Assembly (NCBI GenBank): GCA_964384915.1
Contig: CAYLMA010000005.1
Coordinates: forward strand, 1 to 64,000
Origin: Sulfurimicrobium sp964384915
GTDB lineage: Bacteria > Pseudomonadota > Gammaproteobacteria > Burkholderiales > Sulfuricellaceae
Reading direction: 5' to 3'
DNA length: 64,000 nt
Of the stretch, positions 1-7,728 are shown in pieces. Position 1 is the first letter of the stretch; each line of letters begins with the position of its first letter. Under the pieces are notes generated by a model. It was not told the DNA's origin. It made no database searches and worked only from the letters and a program-made list of their open reading frames with translations. A program made the translations under genes and the position numbers.

Positions 1-280
1 CATCGAACTTGGTGACATCGCCTCGCAGCTTCGAGTGCAACACCGGATCAAGGTTTGGCCAAAGAATCCGGGGCGGTTTGCTCGCATGGATTGTCGGTAC
101 AGCTATCGACAAATCCAGCGCACCATCTTCATTCACAGGCACGCTTACCTGCGCCTGATCTACCGACGGAAAAGCGATGATCTCCGCCGTCTGAGTGAAG
201 CATGGAATAACCTGAAGTGAATCGTCCGGGGCCAGACCCGGAAGCCACATCGTGGCCTCTGCAAGTTTCTTGAGTTTCAC
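1..280 (-). CDS. Hypothetical protein, C-terminus beyond the left edge
   Basis: An open frame of 93 codons runs off the left edge. The start chosen is GTG at 278-280, because AGGAGA lies just upstream (about 5 nt); the ATG overlapping it is followed directly by a stop. The protein begins MKLKKLAEATMWLPGLAPDD and has no motif I recognise. An ATG at codon 11 is an alternative start. It follows a leader repeat of the same family as the other genes of this block, so it probably belongs to the same long transcription unit. Confidence 0.55.
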   Translation of the reverse strand, partial: MKLKKLAEATMWLPGLAPDDSLQVIPCFTQTAEIIAFPSVDQAQVSVPVNEDGALDLSIAVPTIHASKPPRILWPNLDPVLHSKLRGDVTKFD

Positions 281-293
281 ATGTATCTCCTGG

Positions 294-341
294 AAAAACC
301 GGAAACACGTAACCCTTCCGGGGTGTGTCCCCGGAAGGGTT
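294..341 (-). repeat. Three-arm leader repeat, copy 1
   Basis: Lies before the gene at 1-280. Positions 311-341 form a perfect 13-bp hairpin with a 5-nt loop (ACACA on the minus strand). The arm CCGGGGACAC (plus 325-334) can instead pair with GTGTTTCCGG (plus 299-308): 10 bp including two G-U, followed by a TTTTT tract and the Shine-Dalgarno sequence. Confidence 0.8.
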
Positions 342-467
342 AAATGAACAACTGACCGTCATGGAGCGCCAGCTCTCGCCAAGCGCCACAAGACCTGATG
401 CCTATATGCCTTATCGAATCTCAGCGATTACCGAGACCGTCGGCGTGTTGATGATCGAAAAGCCATT

Positions 468-1145
468 TCACGCTGCATGCCGCAATTGCTTTCTCGGCAG
501 CCCGTGGCGATACGCTTTTCGGAATTTCGATACGGCAATGTTCAGCGGCGTCGAAACCATGAGCTGACGACTCGTCCACGCACAGCTTCGACGCGTGACG
601 GTTTTTGCACCGACCGCATTGATCTCTTCCTCGATGGCAGAAATCAGCAGGTCGTCCAATGCGTCCAACTGCATTGACGATGCCGTGATGAAGCGCTCTG
701 GCGTCAGGCCGTAACCGGATACGAAATCGGCACGACTGAGGTTGGCGAGATCGCAATCCTCATCAAGCTGCTGAACCGGATAGGTCACAACAGCCAGCTT
801 GGATATTTCAACTTCCTTGACGGCCACACGCACCAACCCGCACTCCAGCAACGGTTGCATCCATTCCTTTCGCTCCAGCAGGTTCATCGACGCGCGATGA
901 CCATATTGAATCGGTTCGAACGGAATGCCGTGTTGCCGCAAAACGCTTGCCGTCGATTCCAATGCACTCACCACCATCTCCAGTTCGGAGTCGTAGGACT
1001 CTTGGAGAAATGCTTCGTAGCTGACATCAGCATCGATCTCACCAGACTGGATGAGTTTTGAAAACGCCTCTACATCCAACCAGGAATCAATATCAACGTA
1101 AAACAAGCGGTGCTCCATGCTCGGAAGCCAATTACCTACTCCCAT
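468..1145 (-). CDS. Hypothetical protein (225 aa)
   Basis: ATG at 1143-1145 is preceded by AAGGAGA at about 6 nt, a strong ribosome binding site. The protein is acidic and mostly helical in its first 175 residues, with no signal peptide or membrane segment. I recognise no family. The last 40 residues become basic and low in complexity (ending RKQLRHAA), unlike the acidic body, so a frameshift or altered C-terminus near position 590 is possible. About 125 nt without a gene separate its stop from the next leader repeat. Confidence 0.7.
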   Translation of the reverse strand: MGVGNWLPSMEHRLFYVDIDSWLDVEAFSKLIQSGEIDADVSYEAFLQESYDSELEMVVSALESTASVLRQHGIPFEPIQYGHRASMNLLERKEWMQPLLECGLVRVAVKEVEISKLAVVTYPVQQLDEDCDLANLSRADFVSGYGLTPERFITASSMQLDALDDLLISAIEEEINAVGAKTVTRRSCAWTSRQLMVSTPLNIAVSKFRKAYRHGLPRKQLRHAA

Positions 1146-1158
1146 GGTCTATCTCCTT

Positions 1159-1209
1159 AAAAAATGCGGAGACACAGGCCCCCTTGCGGGATGTGTTCCC
1201 GCTTGGGTT
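1159..1209 (-). repeat. Three-arm leader repeat, copy 2
   Basis: Before the 225-aa gene. Minus strand: GCGGGA-ACACA-TCCCGC hairpin. The ACACA loop is complementary to TGTGT downstream. The combined arm GCGGGAACACA pairs with TGTGTCTCCGC (10 bp, one mismatch), followed by ATTTTTT. TCTCC in arm c is also complementary to the Shine-Dalgarno GGAGA. Confidence 0.8.
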
Positions 1210-1242
1210 GTGGCCTGATGGCCGAAATGTTTTACAACTGCT

Positions 1243-1482
1243 TTAGCCTTGGCTCCCCATCGCCAGACGCTGTTCGCGCTTCATGAGCCCAAGATGAACC
1301 AGGTAACGCTTCAGTCCGGCAATGTCGCTACGGTGTTGCATCCAGCCATCCTCGAAAATCTCAAAACCCTTGATCTCGAAAATGCTCCGGCCACGCGTGT
1401 TACGAACATCGGCATGGAAACAGCCGCGTTCGTTCAGATTGATGAAGTACCGGTAGGCGGTACCCCTGAAAAGTTGAGTCAT
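1243..1482 (-). CDS. Hypothetical protein (79 aa)
   Basis: ATG at 1480-1482 with AAGGAGG about 5 nt upstream. The small protein is mixed basic and acidic, without membrane segment or cysteine motif, and contains the stretch GRSIFEIKGFEIFEDGW. No family recognised. It sits between ThiF and the 225-aa gene and is preceded by both kinds of structured leader, which suggests independent control of its expression. The coding call rests on the ribosome binding site and on its regular spacing within the array. Confidence 0.65.
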   Translation of the reverse strand: MTQLFRGTAYRYFINLNERGCFHADVRNTRGRSIFEIKGFEIFEDGWMQHRSDIAGLKRYLVHLGLMKREQRLAMGSQG

Positions 1483-1496
1483 GACGCCTCCTTAAG

Positions 1497-1547
1497 TAAT
1501 GCGGAAGACGTTATGTCCCCTTGCGGAGGCTGACGCCCCGCAGGGTT
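1497..1547 (-). repeat. Three-arm leader repeat, copy 3
   Basis: Before the 79-aa gene. Hairpin TGCGGGG / CTCCGCA (one G-U) with a 7-nt loop. Arm c TTCCGCA can pair with TGCGGGG (two G-U). The U-tract is poor here (ATTACTT), so this copy is a weak terminator candidate. Confidence 0.7.
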
Positions 1548-1674
1548 AAAAATACTGTTTGTTTCTAGCGGCCAGCTACCGCCTTTCAGTCCCAGCCCAA
1601 CGGGCAGGTACGGAATACGCTTTCCGCAAAAGGCTGCTGCAACCCTTTCTGGAAAGCCCGGCGTTGCTGCCGGG
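1548..1674 (-). ncRNA. Structured intergenic element R, copy 1
   Basis: 127 nt sharing 34 of 36 positions with 10269-10304 at one end, plus the same helices further on. On the plus strand: GCGG/CCGC; GCCC-aac-GGGC; GCTTTCC/GGAAAGC enclosing AAAGG/CCTTT; and CCCGGC-gttgct-GCCGGG. The second copy keeps these helices with different bases. It lies immediately 5' of leader repeat copy 3, between ThiF and the 79-aa gene. Whether it acts as RNA or as DNA is not known. Confidence 0.6.
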
Positions 1675-1688
1675 TAAATGCCCTGTTT

Positions 1689-2483
1689 TCATCCGCGCTT
1701 GCGACTGTGCTTGCGTTTCGGAAAACCAAATCGGGCCCATGTTTCCGGATCGACGGGAAGCGGTGTCGTCCGGGCATTTTTGAGATTGACGAAAACGCCG
1801 TGGTAGGCGATCTGTCCGTAGCGGAAAAGCTCCCACAGGAGATTCAATGCATAAAGCGAAACACCCCTGTTGACGAAGAGCGATTGCTTTTCAAGCGCAT
1901 CCGCCAGACTGCATGACGGTGTGTTGTCATCGGCTTCCTGCGCCTCGTCCCCGATTTCAGGGAGCAGGTCTATTGCATGCGGCAGGCGTTCGACACTTGG
2001 CTTGTCCCAGCGAGATGGCACTTGGCCCAAAATGACCTGACCATCGTGAAGCCGATTGCCCAGATCAAGCCAATAGCCGCCACCGCCACGGGATACCGCA
2101 TCAAGGATTGCCTTTCTGGCCATGCGATTGTCCACGCAGCCGATCACCAGATCAGTGCGCAGATTTTCGTTGCAGGTCAGGCGTTGCGTTTCGGCTTGCC
2201 ATGCGGTGCCCATCGCCATGTTGATGCGATTGACGAGCACCGTCGCCTTCGGAAGCCCCACATCAGACGGATAGAACATCTGCCGCCCGACATTGGCTTC
2301 CGAAACCTGGTCGCTGTCCATCACCGTGACTTCCAGACCGCCGGGATGCCCCAGCGCGATCATGGCCGTATGAAGCTGAGCCAATCCCGTCAACATCTGA
2401 GAGCCGGTGCCGCCCGCGCCGATCACCGCGACACGAACTTCCCGCGTGAGGAGTTCAGGAGAGAGTAGATGTATAGCCATCAT
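1689..2483 (-). CDS. PRTRC system ThiF family protein (E1-like)
   Basis: 264 aa. The N-terminal Rossmann nucleotide-binding motif VAVIGAGGTGSQ lies near residues 16-28, followed by an acidic strand (VTVMDSDQVSEANVGRQ) typical of ThiF/MoeB/E1 enzymes that adenylate the C-terminus of a small protein. The zinc-binding CxxC pairs of ThiF and MoeB are absent. ATG-ATG at 2478-2483 follows GGGAGGGG, and the gene overlaps the end of protein A by 29 nt, so the two are translationally coupled. In PRTRC cassettes this gene accompanies a JAB-domain protein, resembling a ubiquitin-like activation and deconjugation pair; the target is unknown. Confidence 0.85.
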   Translation of the reverse strand: MMAIHLLSPELLTREVRVAVIGAGGTGSQMLTGLAQLHTAMIALGHPGGLEVTVMDSDQVSEANVGRQMFYPSDVGLPKATVLVNRINMAMGTAWQAETQRLTCNENLRTDLVIGCVDNRMARKAILDAVSRGGGGYWLDLGNRLHDGQVILGQVPSRWDKPSVERLPHAIDLLPEIGDEAQEADDNTPSCSLADALEKQSLFVNRGVSLYALNLLWELFRYGQIAYHGVFVNLKNARTTPLPVDPETWARFGFPKRKHSRKRG

Positions 2484-3099
2484 CCCCTCCCTTCGTATCC
2501 TCCGCACCGAAAGCCAGCGGCAGGAACAGCCCGTTAGCGCATAGGCGGAAAGCTGTGGAACAACGAGCCTTATCGCAGTTACCGACCACGCCGGCGATCT
2601 TGAACTCACCCCTGTCATCACGATCATCTTCAGACGAGAAGAAGGCCGACAAACGACCGTGTGAGTGAATATCAACCACCAGATGTTCATCCTCATCGAG
2701 GAGCGGTCGCGTATAGCGAACGTGGCTACATCCGGCGGAAAGTTCTTCCAGGCGTTCCAATCGCATATAGCCAGTTCGCGCATTCCACACTATCCAGCCC
2801 ACGCATTCATCCGGGCACCGCTCTGCGGCATAACGGAAAAACTCGAAGATCAGACGGCGAGGAATCTTGCCAAACGCAAGCGACAGCTCCCGACCAACGA
2901 CACCGTAAGGCATGGGCACATTCCGCTGGCGAGCCAGCGGCGTGCGCAGATACAGCCAGGGACGACGCGCCTCCAGCCACAGCCCGTCGCCGGTCACCAG
3001 AAATCGGTGGCCGTTGCCGACCATGGGCTCGAAAGCACTGTACCGAGGCACCAAAGTTACTGGCGCCGATTGTTGCAAAGCAATATCGCGCGTATCCAT
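2455..3099 (-). CDS. PRTRC system protein A (JAB/JAMM metalloprotease domain)
   Basis: 214 aa. Near residues 143-156 the sequence HSHGRLSAFFSSED fits the JAMM zinc-protease motif H-x-H-x7-S-x2-D exactly. The family resembles deubiquitinase-like isopeptidases, which fits its pairing with the ThiF-like gene that overlaps its 3' end. The start ATG at 3097-3099 directly follows the stop codon of protein B, and its GGAGGCG lies inside the end of that gene, so it is probably translated by coupling. Assignment to PRTRC protein A rests on the domain and the gene order. Confidence 0.85.
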   Translation of the reverse strand: MDTRDIALQQSAPVTLVPRYSAFEPMVGNGHRFLVTGDGLWLEARRPWLYLRTPLARQRNVPMPYGVVGRELSLAFGKIPRRLIFEFFRYAAERCPDECVGWIVWNARTGYMRLERLEELSAGCSHVRYTRPLLDEDEHLVVDIHSHGRLSAFFSSEDDRDDRGEFKIAGVVGNCDKARCSTAFRLCANGLFLPLAFGAEDTKGGDDGYTSTLS

Positions 3100-3837
3100 T
3101 CACGCCTCCGCTTCCAGAACAGATGCCTCGAAGGTTTCGATCAGCGTCTTGCCCGTTGAAACGAGCGAGCGCGTAGGAAACCTGGCTAACCTGCCATCAA
3201 GCAAGTCACGCCACAGGGCAAAGGGGCCAGCCCGGTAACGGGTCAATCCCTTGGCCGTATGGATGTTCGGATGCGTGAAGTAGGAACGGAAAAACGCTTC
3301 CTCCCATGCTTCGCTCTGATACGCCATATCGCCTTTCGGCAACCGGGCATTCCCCACACAGATGTTCCCTGTGTTCCAGACGTTGAAGAACGGCGCGACA
3401 AACAACTTCGTATCTGCATCGGGACGTTGCCGCCCCTTGTAGGCAAATATCTTCCACGCCTTGTTGGTCACGATGAATATCAACCCCGGACACGGAACAC
3501 GTCCGGTACGCGCCCCCAACTCCTTGCAGTCGAACCAGACCTGCCTGGGTTGTGGCTTGCTGAACCACACGAAAAACCCCGGCCCTTCGGCGAGCACATT
3601 GGGCGGCTTGAGAGCGGGCCGCACCATCGCCTTTGGATCGAGAATCCTCATCAGCGACATGAGTCCCGATTTGCTTGCCGGGACACCCGCCTGAATGATG
3701 GGCTTATCTGCGTCATCCGTTGATACATCGTGAACCGAAGCGAAAGCCGGATTGCGGCTTGCGTCCTGATACACGAGGATGGCGCTACTCAGCCGGTATG
3801 ACTGGCTGCTTGAAAAAGTGCTGACACTGATCGTCAT
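3100..3837 (-). CDS. PRTRC system protein B
   Basis: 245 aa. ATG at 3835-3837 with GGAGG 5 nt upstream; the longer frame starting at 3891 runs through the leader repeat and is rejected. The central region (GPGFFVWFSKPQPRQVWFD, then LIFIVTNKAWKIFAY and FFNVWNTGNICVGNARLP) matches what I recall of PRTRC protein B. The motif NTGNICVGN also resembles the E2-like fold proteins seen with ThiF/JAB pairs, but I see no certain catalytic cysteine beyond NIC. It heads the B-A-ThiF subgroup and follows a leader repeat. Confidence 0.8.
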   Translation of the reverse strand: MTISVSTFSSSQSYRLSSAILVYQDASRNPAFASVHDVSTDDADKPIIQAGVPASKSGLMSLMRILDPKAMVRPALKPPNVLAEGPGFFVWFSKPQPRQVWFDCKELGARTGRVPCPGLIFIVTNKAWKIFAYKGRQRPDADTKLFVAPFFNVWNTGNICVGNARLPKGDMAYQSEAWEEAFFRSYFTHPNIHTAKGLTRYRAGPFALWRDLLDGRLARFPTRSLVSTGKTLIETFEASVLEAEA

Positions 3838-3847
3838 GGCGACCTCC

Positions 3848-3903
3848 AAAAAAATGCGGGGATGCGCCACCCCGTGCGGGCGTGACGACACCCCCGCAGG
3901 GTT
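3848..3903 (-). repeat. Three-arm leader repeat, copy 4
   Basis: Before protein B. a:b hairpin TGCGGG/CCCGCA. The a:c alternative is GCGGGGGTGT-c-GTCA with TGGC-GCATCCCCGC: 14 bp with one bulged C and G-U pairs, followed by ATTTTTTT and then GGAGG. This is one of the most terminator-like copies. Confidence 0.8.
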
Positions 3904-3910
3904 GAAAAAA

Positions 3911-4987
3911 TCAGACCGGCTCGGAAATAAAACCGATCAGTCTATCCAGGGCCGAAAGCAATTGCAGGCCCAGTTCCGTTCTACGTTGCCATGCGGCAAA
4001 CTCCTCGGGATCGAGAGGCACCGCCTGCGCGCCGAAGAGATCGGTGTAACCGTCGCCGACACTGTTCGCATACTCGATAAAATCATCGAACACGCGCTCC
4101 AGCGGGTCATCGGCCCCCCATCTCAGGTAAGCCCCAAAATAGACACATTCGACATCCATGCCTTCGAGACCAGGAAGCTCACCACCATCGGCATCCAGCC
4201 GCTCAACATCGAGCAGCACTGACGCCAGTGGCGAAAATTCACCTCCGGCAGCCGCTATCTCCCCCAAGGCCGAGTCATCCAGCACTCGCTTGGAGTTGAT
4301 CACCCAGTTCGGGAAATGGCCGTCGAACCAATCGGGCGAAATGGCCTCCTCCATATCGGCGGCGGTCATGCCCATCGCGGTCATCTCCTCGACCCAGTCA
4401 TCCTGCTCGCTGCTGCCCTGCCAGTGAATGTATTCACAGACTTGCCGGGCTGTTGCCGGGGTGTAAGCGAAGAGCGTTTTTCCGGAAGCACGTTGCAGCC
4501 AGTAAAGCGCCGTCTCGCCCAAACCGGGACTCGCAGCCTCGATGCAGGTGATTCGTTCTTTCAGCGACAGCCAAACCACCTGCTCGGACTGTAGCGCCCA
4601 ATACCACTGGGTCTCTTCATCCTGTTCGGTGGAGAACTGCAATCCATAGCTGATCGCTTCCGCTCCCGTGGCCACCAGAGCACCGAATGCAAAGTGCTCC
4701 AACTGACCCGCATGCCGGTTAATCCAGCGGGCGAAAGCCTGCTGCACCAGCGACTGCGGCATACCCGACGCATCGGCTTGAATCTCCCCCGCATCCAGCC
4801 AGCGAAGCGCCAGCATGTACCAACGACGAAGATCAAGACACGGGTCGAGGGTTCCGGCCAATGAGTTCCCGAACCTTGGCAGGCTCAGAGGATCAGTGGC
4901 TGGACGGAAGCGTCCGGCTGGCAACGTTCGCCGGGCTGCACTTTTTCCTGGGATCGCAGCACCAAGCGTTGCAAGGCTTGTACGCAT
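3911..4987 (-). CDS. PRTRC system protein F
   Basis: 358 aa. ATG at 4985-4987 has GAGGAG about 9 nt upstream. The N-terminus (SLATLGAAIPGKSAARRTLP) fits the 'LxxLGxxxP' beginning I associate with PRTRC protein F; the rest is acidic, tryptophan-rich and without known motif. Its first 100 nt overlap a 70-codon frame (4885-5097) that follows protein C closely, so the start region holds two overlapping frames. It ends just before leader copy 4. The family call depends on position in the cassette and general resemblance. Confidence 0.7.
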   Translation of the reverse strand: MRTSLATLGAAIPGKSAARRTLPAGRFRPATDPLSLPRFGNSLAGTLDPCLDLRRWYMLALRWLDAGEIQADASGMPQSLVQQAFARWINRHAGQLEHFAFGALVATGAEAISYGLQFSTEQDEETQWYWALQSEQVVWLSLKERITCIEAASPGLGETALYWLQRASGKTLFAYTPATARQVCEYIHWQGSSEQDDWVEEMTAMGMTAADMEEAISPDWFDGHFPNWVINSKRVLDDSALGEIAAAGGEFSPLASVLLDVERLDADGGELPGLEGMDVECVYFGAYLRWGADDPLERVFDDFIEYANSVGDGYTDLFGAQAVPLDPEEFAAWQRRTELGLQLLSALDRLIGFISEPV

Positions 4988-5097
4988 AATTTCATCTCCT
5001 CGTGATCGAAGGCGGGAACCCCTTTCGGGATCCCCTCTTCAAGTTGCGAGAAGTCGCCATCGGCACCGGCCTGTAGCCGTTCCTTGAGCGACACCAT
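4885..5097 (-). CDS. Small ORF (70 aa) between PRTRC C and F, overlapping F
   Basis: ATG at 5095-5097 lies 3 nt after the stop of protein C with GGAAGGG upstream. The product (MVSLKERLQAGADGDFSQLE...) has no known motif. Its last 34 codons share DNA with the start of protein F in another frame. It could be a genuine small protein, a coupling peptide that carries ribosomes to the F start, or the true 5' part of F separated by a frameshift. The ribosome binding site and tight spacing support translation; function unknown. Confidence 0.45.
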   Translation of the reverse strand: MVSLKERLQAGADGDFSQLEEGIPKGVPAFDHEEMKLCVQALQRLVLRSQEKVQPGERCQPDASVQPLIL

Positions 5098-5100
5098 GGC

Positions 5101-5478
5101 CTATCCCTTCCGAACGACCAGACGGATCAGGCGATCAACTACCCAGAAAAAATGCCGGATGGCATCCTCCAGATAATTGTCTGCCGCAATCCCCGCCGGG
5201 CGCAGTTCGATATAGGTCAATCCATCTTCACGTCGGCGAACGACAACACCTAGCCGGCTCTGGGGCGCCACGCCCTTGGTTCCGACTGCGCGCCGGAAGA
5301 TATAGACGAGACGATCCCCTTTCTGCTCAGGCCCCTCGATGGAGGCCGTCGTGATTTCCGGATAGGTGGCGGAATAGACATCCCTCACCTGCTCCGGGCT
5401 CAGTTCCGGCCCAGGGTCAGGTAATGCGATGCCGTTGTAAGCGAATGAACGCAGCAGCTTCTGTACGGTAATGGTCAT
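5101..5478 (-). CDS. PRTRC system protein C, extended form
   Basis: 125 aa. ATG at 5476-5478 with GGAGG 5 nt upstream. The first 70 residues (SFAYNGIALPDPGPELSPEQ, then EITTASIEGPEQKGDRLVYIF, ending VGTKG) match the small PRTRC protein C, normally about 65-70 aa. About 55 extra residues follow, with a basic-hydrophobic end (HFFWVVDRLIRLVVRKG). The start lies 10 nt beyond the stop of protein E, so the two are probably coupled. Protein C could be the ubiquitin-like small partner of the ThiF/JAB pair, but that is speculation. Confidence 0.8.
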   Translation of the reverse strand: MTITVQKLLRSFAYNGIALPDPGPELSPEQVRDVYSATYPEITTASIEGPEQKGDRLVYIFRRAVGTKGVAPQSRLGVVVRRREDGLTYIELRPAGIAADNYLEDAIRHFFWVVDRLIRLVVRKG

Positions 5479-5488
5479 GGCCGCCTCC

Positions 5489-5908
5489 TCATGCAAAAAG
5501 GTTTTCTTCGGCCTGACTGCCCGCCGCTTCCGGCTCGCCGCCTTGCTCATCGTCGCCCTCATCGTCAGCCACTGCTGGCTCGACTACTTGGGCGCCTTTG
5601 CTGATCGCCTTTTCCGCCTTCTTGTTGGCGTCCTTTTTGGCCGCTTCGAGAATGGATCGGGTCGCTTCGAGCTGTTCGGCAAGCGATTTGTGCTCTTCGG
5701 CATAGCTTTTGAGCAATCCGACGAACTGGTCGTCGAGCTCCTCTGCCGTGCCGGTGAGAACCAGCGGCGTGGACAGCGCTTCAACGTCCTTTGCCTCTTT
5801 CGGGGTGGGGCGCACCGTGACGGTAATCGCCCCATCCCGGCCTGACGACAGCGTGACGGCAATCGCCGCGCATCCATCCAACAACGATTTGAGTTCTTGA
5901 AAAAACAT
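5489..5908 (-). CDS. PRTRC system protein E
   Basis: 139 aa. ATG at 5906-5908 with GGAGG 7 nt upstream. Residues 1-60 form the conserved part (MFFQELKSLLDG...IAVTLSSGRDG.ITVTVRP). A charged coiled-coil-like helix follows at about residues 75-105, then an acidic tail (DDEGDDEQGGE). The resemblance to PRTRC protein E is good in the first half. It follows parB after leader copy 5 and is closely followed by protein C. Confidence 0.8.
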   Translation of the reverse strand: MFFQELKSLLDGCAAIAVTLSSGRDGAITVTVRPTPKEAKDVEALSTPLVLTGTAEELDDQFVGLLKSYAEEHKSLAEQLEATRSILEAAKKDANKKAEKAISKGAQVVEPAVADDEGDDEQGGEPEAAGSQAEENLFA

Positions 5909-5923
5909 GGTGGTACCTCCATA

Positions 5924-5977
5924 GAAAATGCAGGCGCACCACGACCCCTGCGGGGATCGTGATCCCCGCGTTGGGTT
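5924..5977 (-). repeat. Three-arm leader repeat, copy 5
   Basis: Before protein E. Minus-strand hairpin GCGGGGA-TCACGA-TCCCCGC. Loop bases CACGA are complementary to TCGTG downstream, a 5-bp pseudoknot, and GCGGG can pair with CCTGC next to ATTTTC. Confidence 0.8.
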
Positions 5978-5991
5978 AAATTGAAACTACG

Positions 5992-7659
5992 TTACTCGGC
6001 GCTATACCGCATCGAACGCGGCACCTTGCCCTCATAGGTGAATGAGCCTACTTTCAACAACGCCTTGATGAGCTCGTCCTTCTTTCCTGACATGGCCTTG
6101 GCAAATGCACCACCCATGCAGGACTTCAGTCCAATCTCATCGCACACCGCCTCGATCTCGCTCTTGGTGAGCAGCTTCAGGAAGTCCTCGCAGAGCTTCC
6201 AGTGCCGCGCAATATCAATTTCGAGGTACTTGAGGAGTTGCACCAGCGTCTTCTCCTCGACACCATCAGCCGCAGAGGCAGCAAGCCCCATGAGCATCTT
6301 GTCCCTGATGGCTTCATCCGCCGTCGAGACAACACGGGCAGCCTCGTCAGTCTTCAACGAGAAATCCGCATACTCCTGCCCCATGAGAGAACCAAGAGCC
6401 TTGGTCAGCTTGCTGTCGCTGATGTGCCGGGCATTGCCAGACAACGAAAGCGCAATGAGCACCGTAAGATTTCTCTCGCGATCCACCATCAGCTCACGCC
6501 TGAGTGCCTTGCGCCATACCTCCAGCCGATAGTCCCTGACTTTTTGCGAGTCCTGAACCTTGGCTTCGGCTTTGGCTGCCTGTTTGGCTGCTGCGCCAGA
6601 TTTTTTGCCTGATTCCTTGGCTGACTCGGTTTCTGGCTTGTGCTTATCCTTCTCGGCCTTGATACGTAGCGCCACCTTTTTGGCATTGCATGCCGCATCG
6701 AAGCACAGATCAGGATAAACATTGCCCAGCTTCCCCGGCACCCCGGAAACGGCGGCACCGAAGTTCTTGCAGGCACGGCAGGCTTTCGCCTGCTCCTCGC
6801 CCACACCGGTATCGCCATCAGCCACGAGCCGCAACAGCGTGAAGTTCTCTCCAGGGCGGACAATCCGAGTGGTCGGATAGTCGTCACTCAGAGATGCCCT
6901 CTTGGCTTCGAGTACAGCCTCGGTCTTCGCGTCGTAACAGACACCGTGAGTGCAGTGCCCTGCGGAGATCGCCTCCCCAAAAAGGGCTTGCTGGTTGCCC
7001 GAGTTATGCTGGCATCCGGCACATTCGCCCTTGTCGAAAATGGCACTCCCCAGCGAGCGCGAGATTTGCTCAAGTTGCCCGCGAAACTGGACAACCGTCG
7101 GCAGGGCGGATTGGGAGAGAAGCCTCTCCAGAACCGCATCCTGCTTGTCTCGCGTCACAACAGCCAACAGCTCGGCGTGGCCCAACTGAATACGCCGCTC
7201 AGACAAGGCCTTTCGGACTTTTTCAGAACAGTTCATCAGCGCAAGCCGCTTGTCGAGCGTTGAGCGCGACCAGCCCAAACGTCGCGCCGCTTCGTCCCGG
7301 TCACCTTGGCAACGGCCAAGAATCTTGGCAGCAGCTTCGGCTTCCTCGGTCGGACTCATGTTGGCGCGCTGGACGTTTTCAATCAGCGCGGCCTCATCGG
7401 CTTCGCCATCATCCAGATCGCGAATCAGTGACGGGATTTCGTAATCGTCCCCGAACACTTTTTTCGCGGCACGCCACCGGCGTTCACCGGCGACAATTTC
7501 GTACCTCCCCACGTCACGAGGACGAAGGAGGATTGCCTGGAGCACGCCTTTCGATTTGACGGACTCTTCAAGCTCCGCCATCTCGGATGGATCGAAATAA
7601 CTACGTGGGTTGCGGCCAGGAAAAATACTCCCGACCTTGATTGATGCTTGCAGTTGCAT
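5992..7659 (-). CDS. PRTRC system ParB family protein
   Basis: 555 aa, much longer than chromosomal ParB (about 300). The N-terminal ParB/Srx domain has the box YEIVAGERRWRAAK (about residues 53-66) and ENVQRANMSPTEEAEA, the region that binds CTP in ParB proteins. An HTH follows (DEAARRLGWSRSTLDKRL). The middle has several cysteine pairs (CAGC, HCTHGVC, CRAC, CFDAAC) that could bind zinc, then a lysine/alanine-rich linker and a helical C-terminal domain. ATG at 7657-7659 has GGAGG upstream. It probably binds DNA of the element; no ParA and no parS-like site is visible in the window. Confidence 0.9.
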   Translation of the reverse strand: MQLQASIKVGSIFPGRNPRSYFDPSEMAELEESVKSKGVLQAILLRPRDVGRYEIVAGERRWRAAKKVFGDDYEIPSLIRDLDDGEADEAALIENVQRANMSPTEEAEAAAKILGRCQGDRDEAARRLGWSRSTLDKRLALMNCSEKVRKALSERRIQLGHAELLAVVTRDKQDAVLERLLSQSALPTVVQFRGQLEQISRSLGSAIFDKGECAGCQHNSGNQQALFGEAISAGHCTHGVCYDAKTEAVLEAKRASLSDDYPTTRIVRPGENFTLLRLVADGDTGVGEEQAKACRACKNFGAAVSGVPGKLGNVYPDLCFDAACNAKKVALRIKAEKDKHKPETESAKESGKKSGAAAKQAAKAEAKVQDSQKVRDYRLEVWRKALRRELMVDRERNLTVLIALSLSGNARHISDSKLTKALGSLMGQEYADFSLKTDEAARVVSTADEAIRDKMLMGLAASAADGVEEKTLVQLLKYLEIDIARHWKLCEDFLKLLTKSEIEAVCDEIGLKSCMGGAFAKAMSGKKDELIKALLKVGSFTYEGKVPRSMRYSAE

Positions 7660-7673
7660 TATTGCCTCCGATG

Positions 7674-7728
7674 AAAAAGGCGGGCAGCCGCAACCCATGA
7701 CGGGATGATGACTGTCCCGCCGGTGGTT
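7674..7728 (-). repeat. Three-arm leader repeat, copy 6
   Basis: Before parB. Minus strand: GGCGGG-a-CAGTC can pair with GGCTG-CCCGCC (11 bp, one bulge, one U-G) followed by TTTTTC. The competing hairpin is CGGGA/TCCCG. Its 5' edge overlaps the stop codon of the upstream gene. Confidence 0.75.

Noticed and set aside
129..389. An 86-codon frame across leader copy 1
   Set aside because: It translates through the perfect hairpin and lacks a ribosome binding site; the GTG-initiated frame at 1-280 explains the region better.
421..756. Alternative minus-strand frame inside the 225-aa gene
   Set aside because: Arginine- and histidine-rich shadow of the real frame without a start signal. I kept only the remark that the last part of the 225-aa gene looks odd.
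3779..4222. Plus-strand frames opposite PRTRC F and B
   Set aside because: Shadow frames without ribosome binding sites; the minus-strand genes have strong ones.
5992..7659. A complete ParABS partition system
   Set aside because: Only ParB is present; no ParA-type ATPase and no palindromic parS-like site was found in the window.
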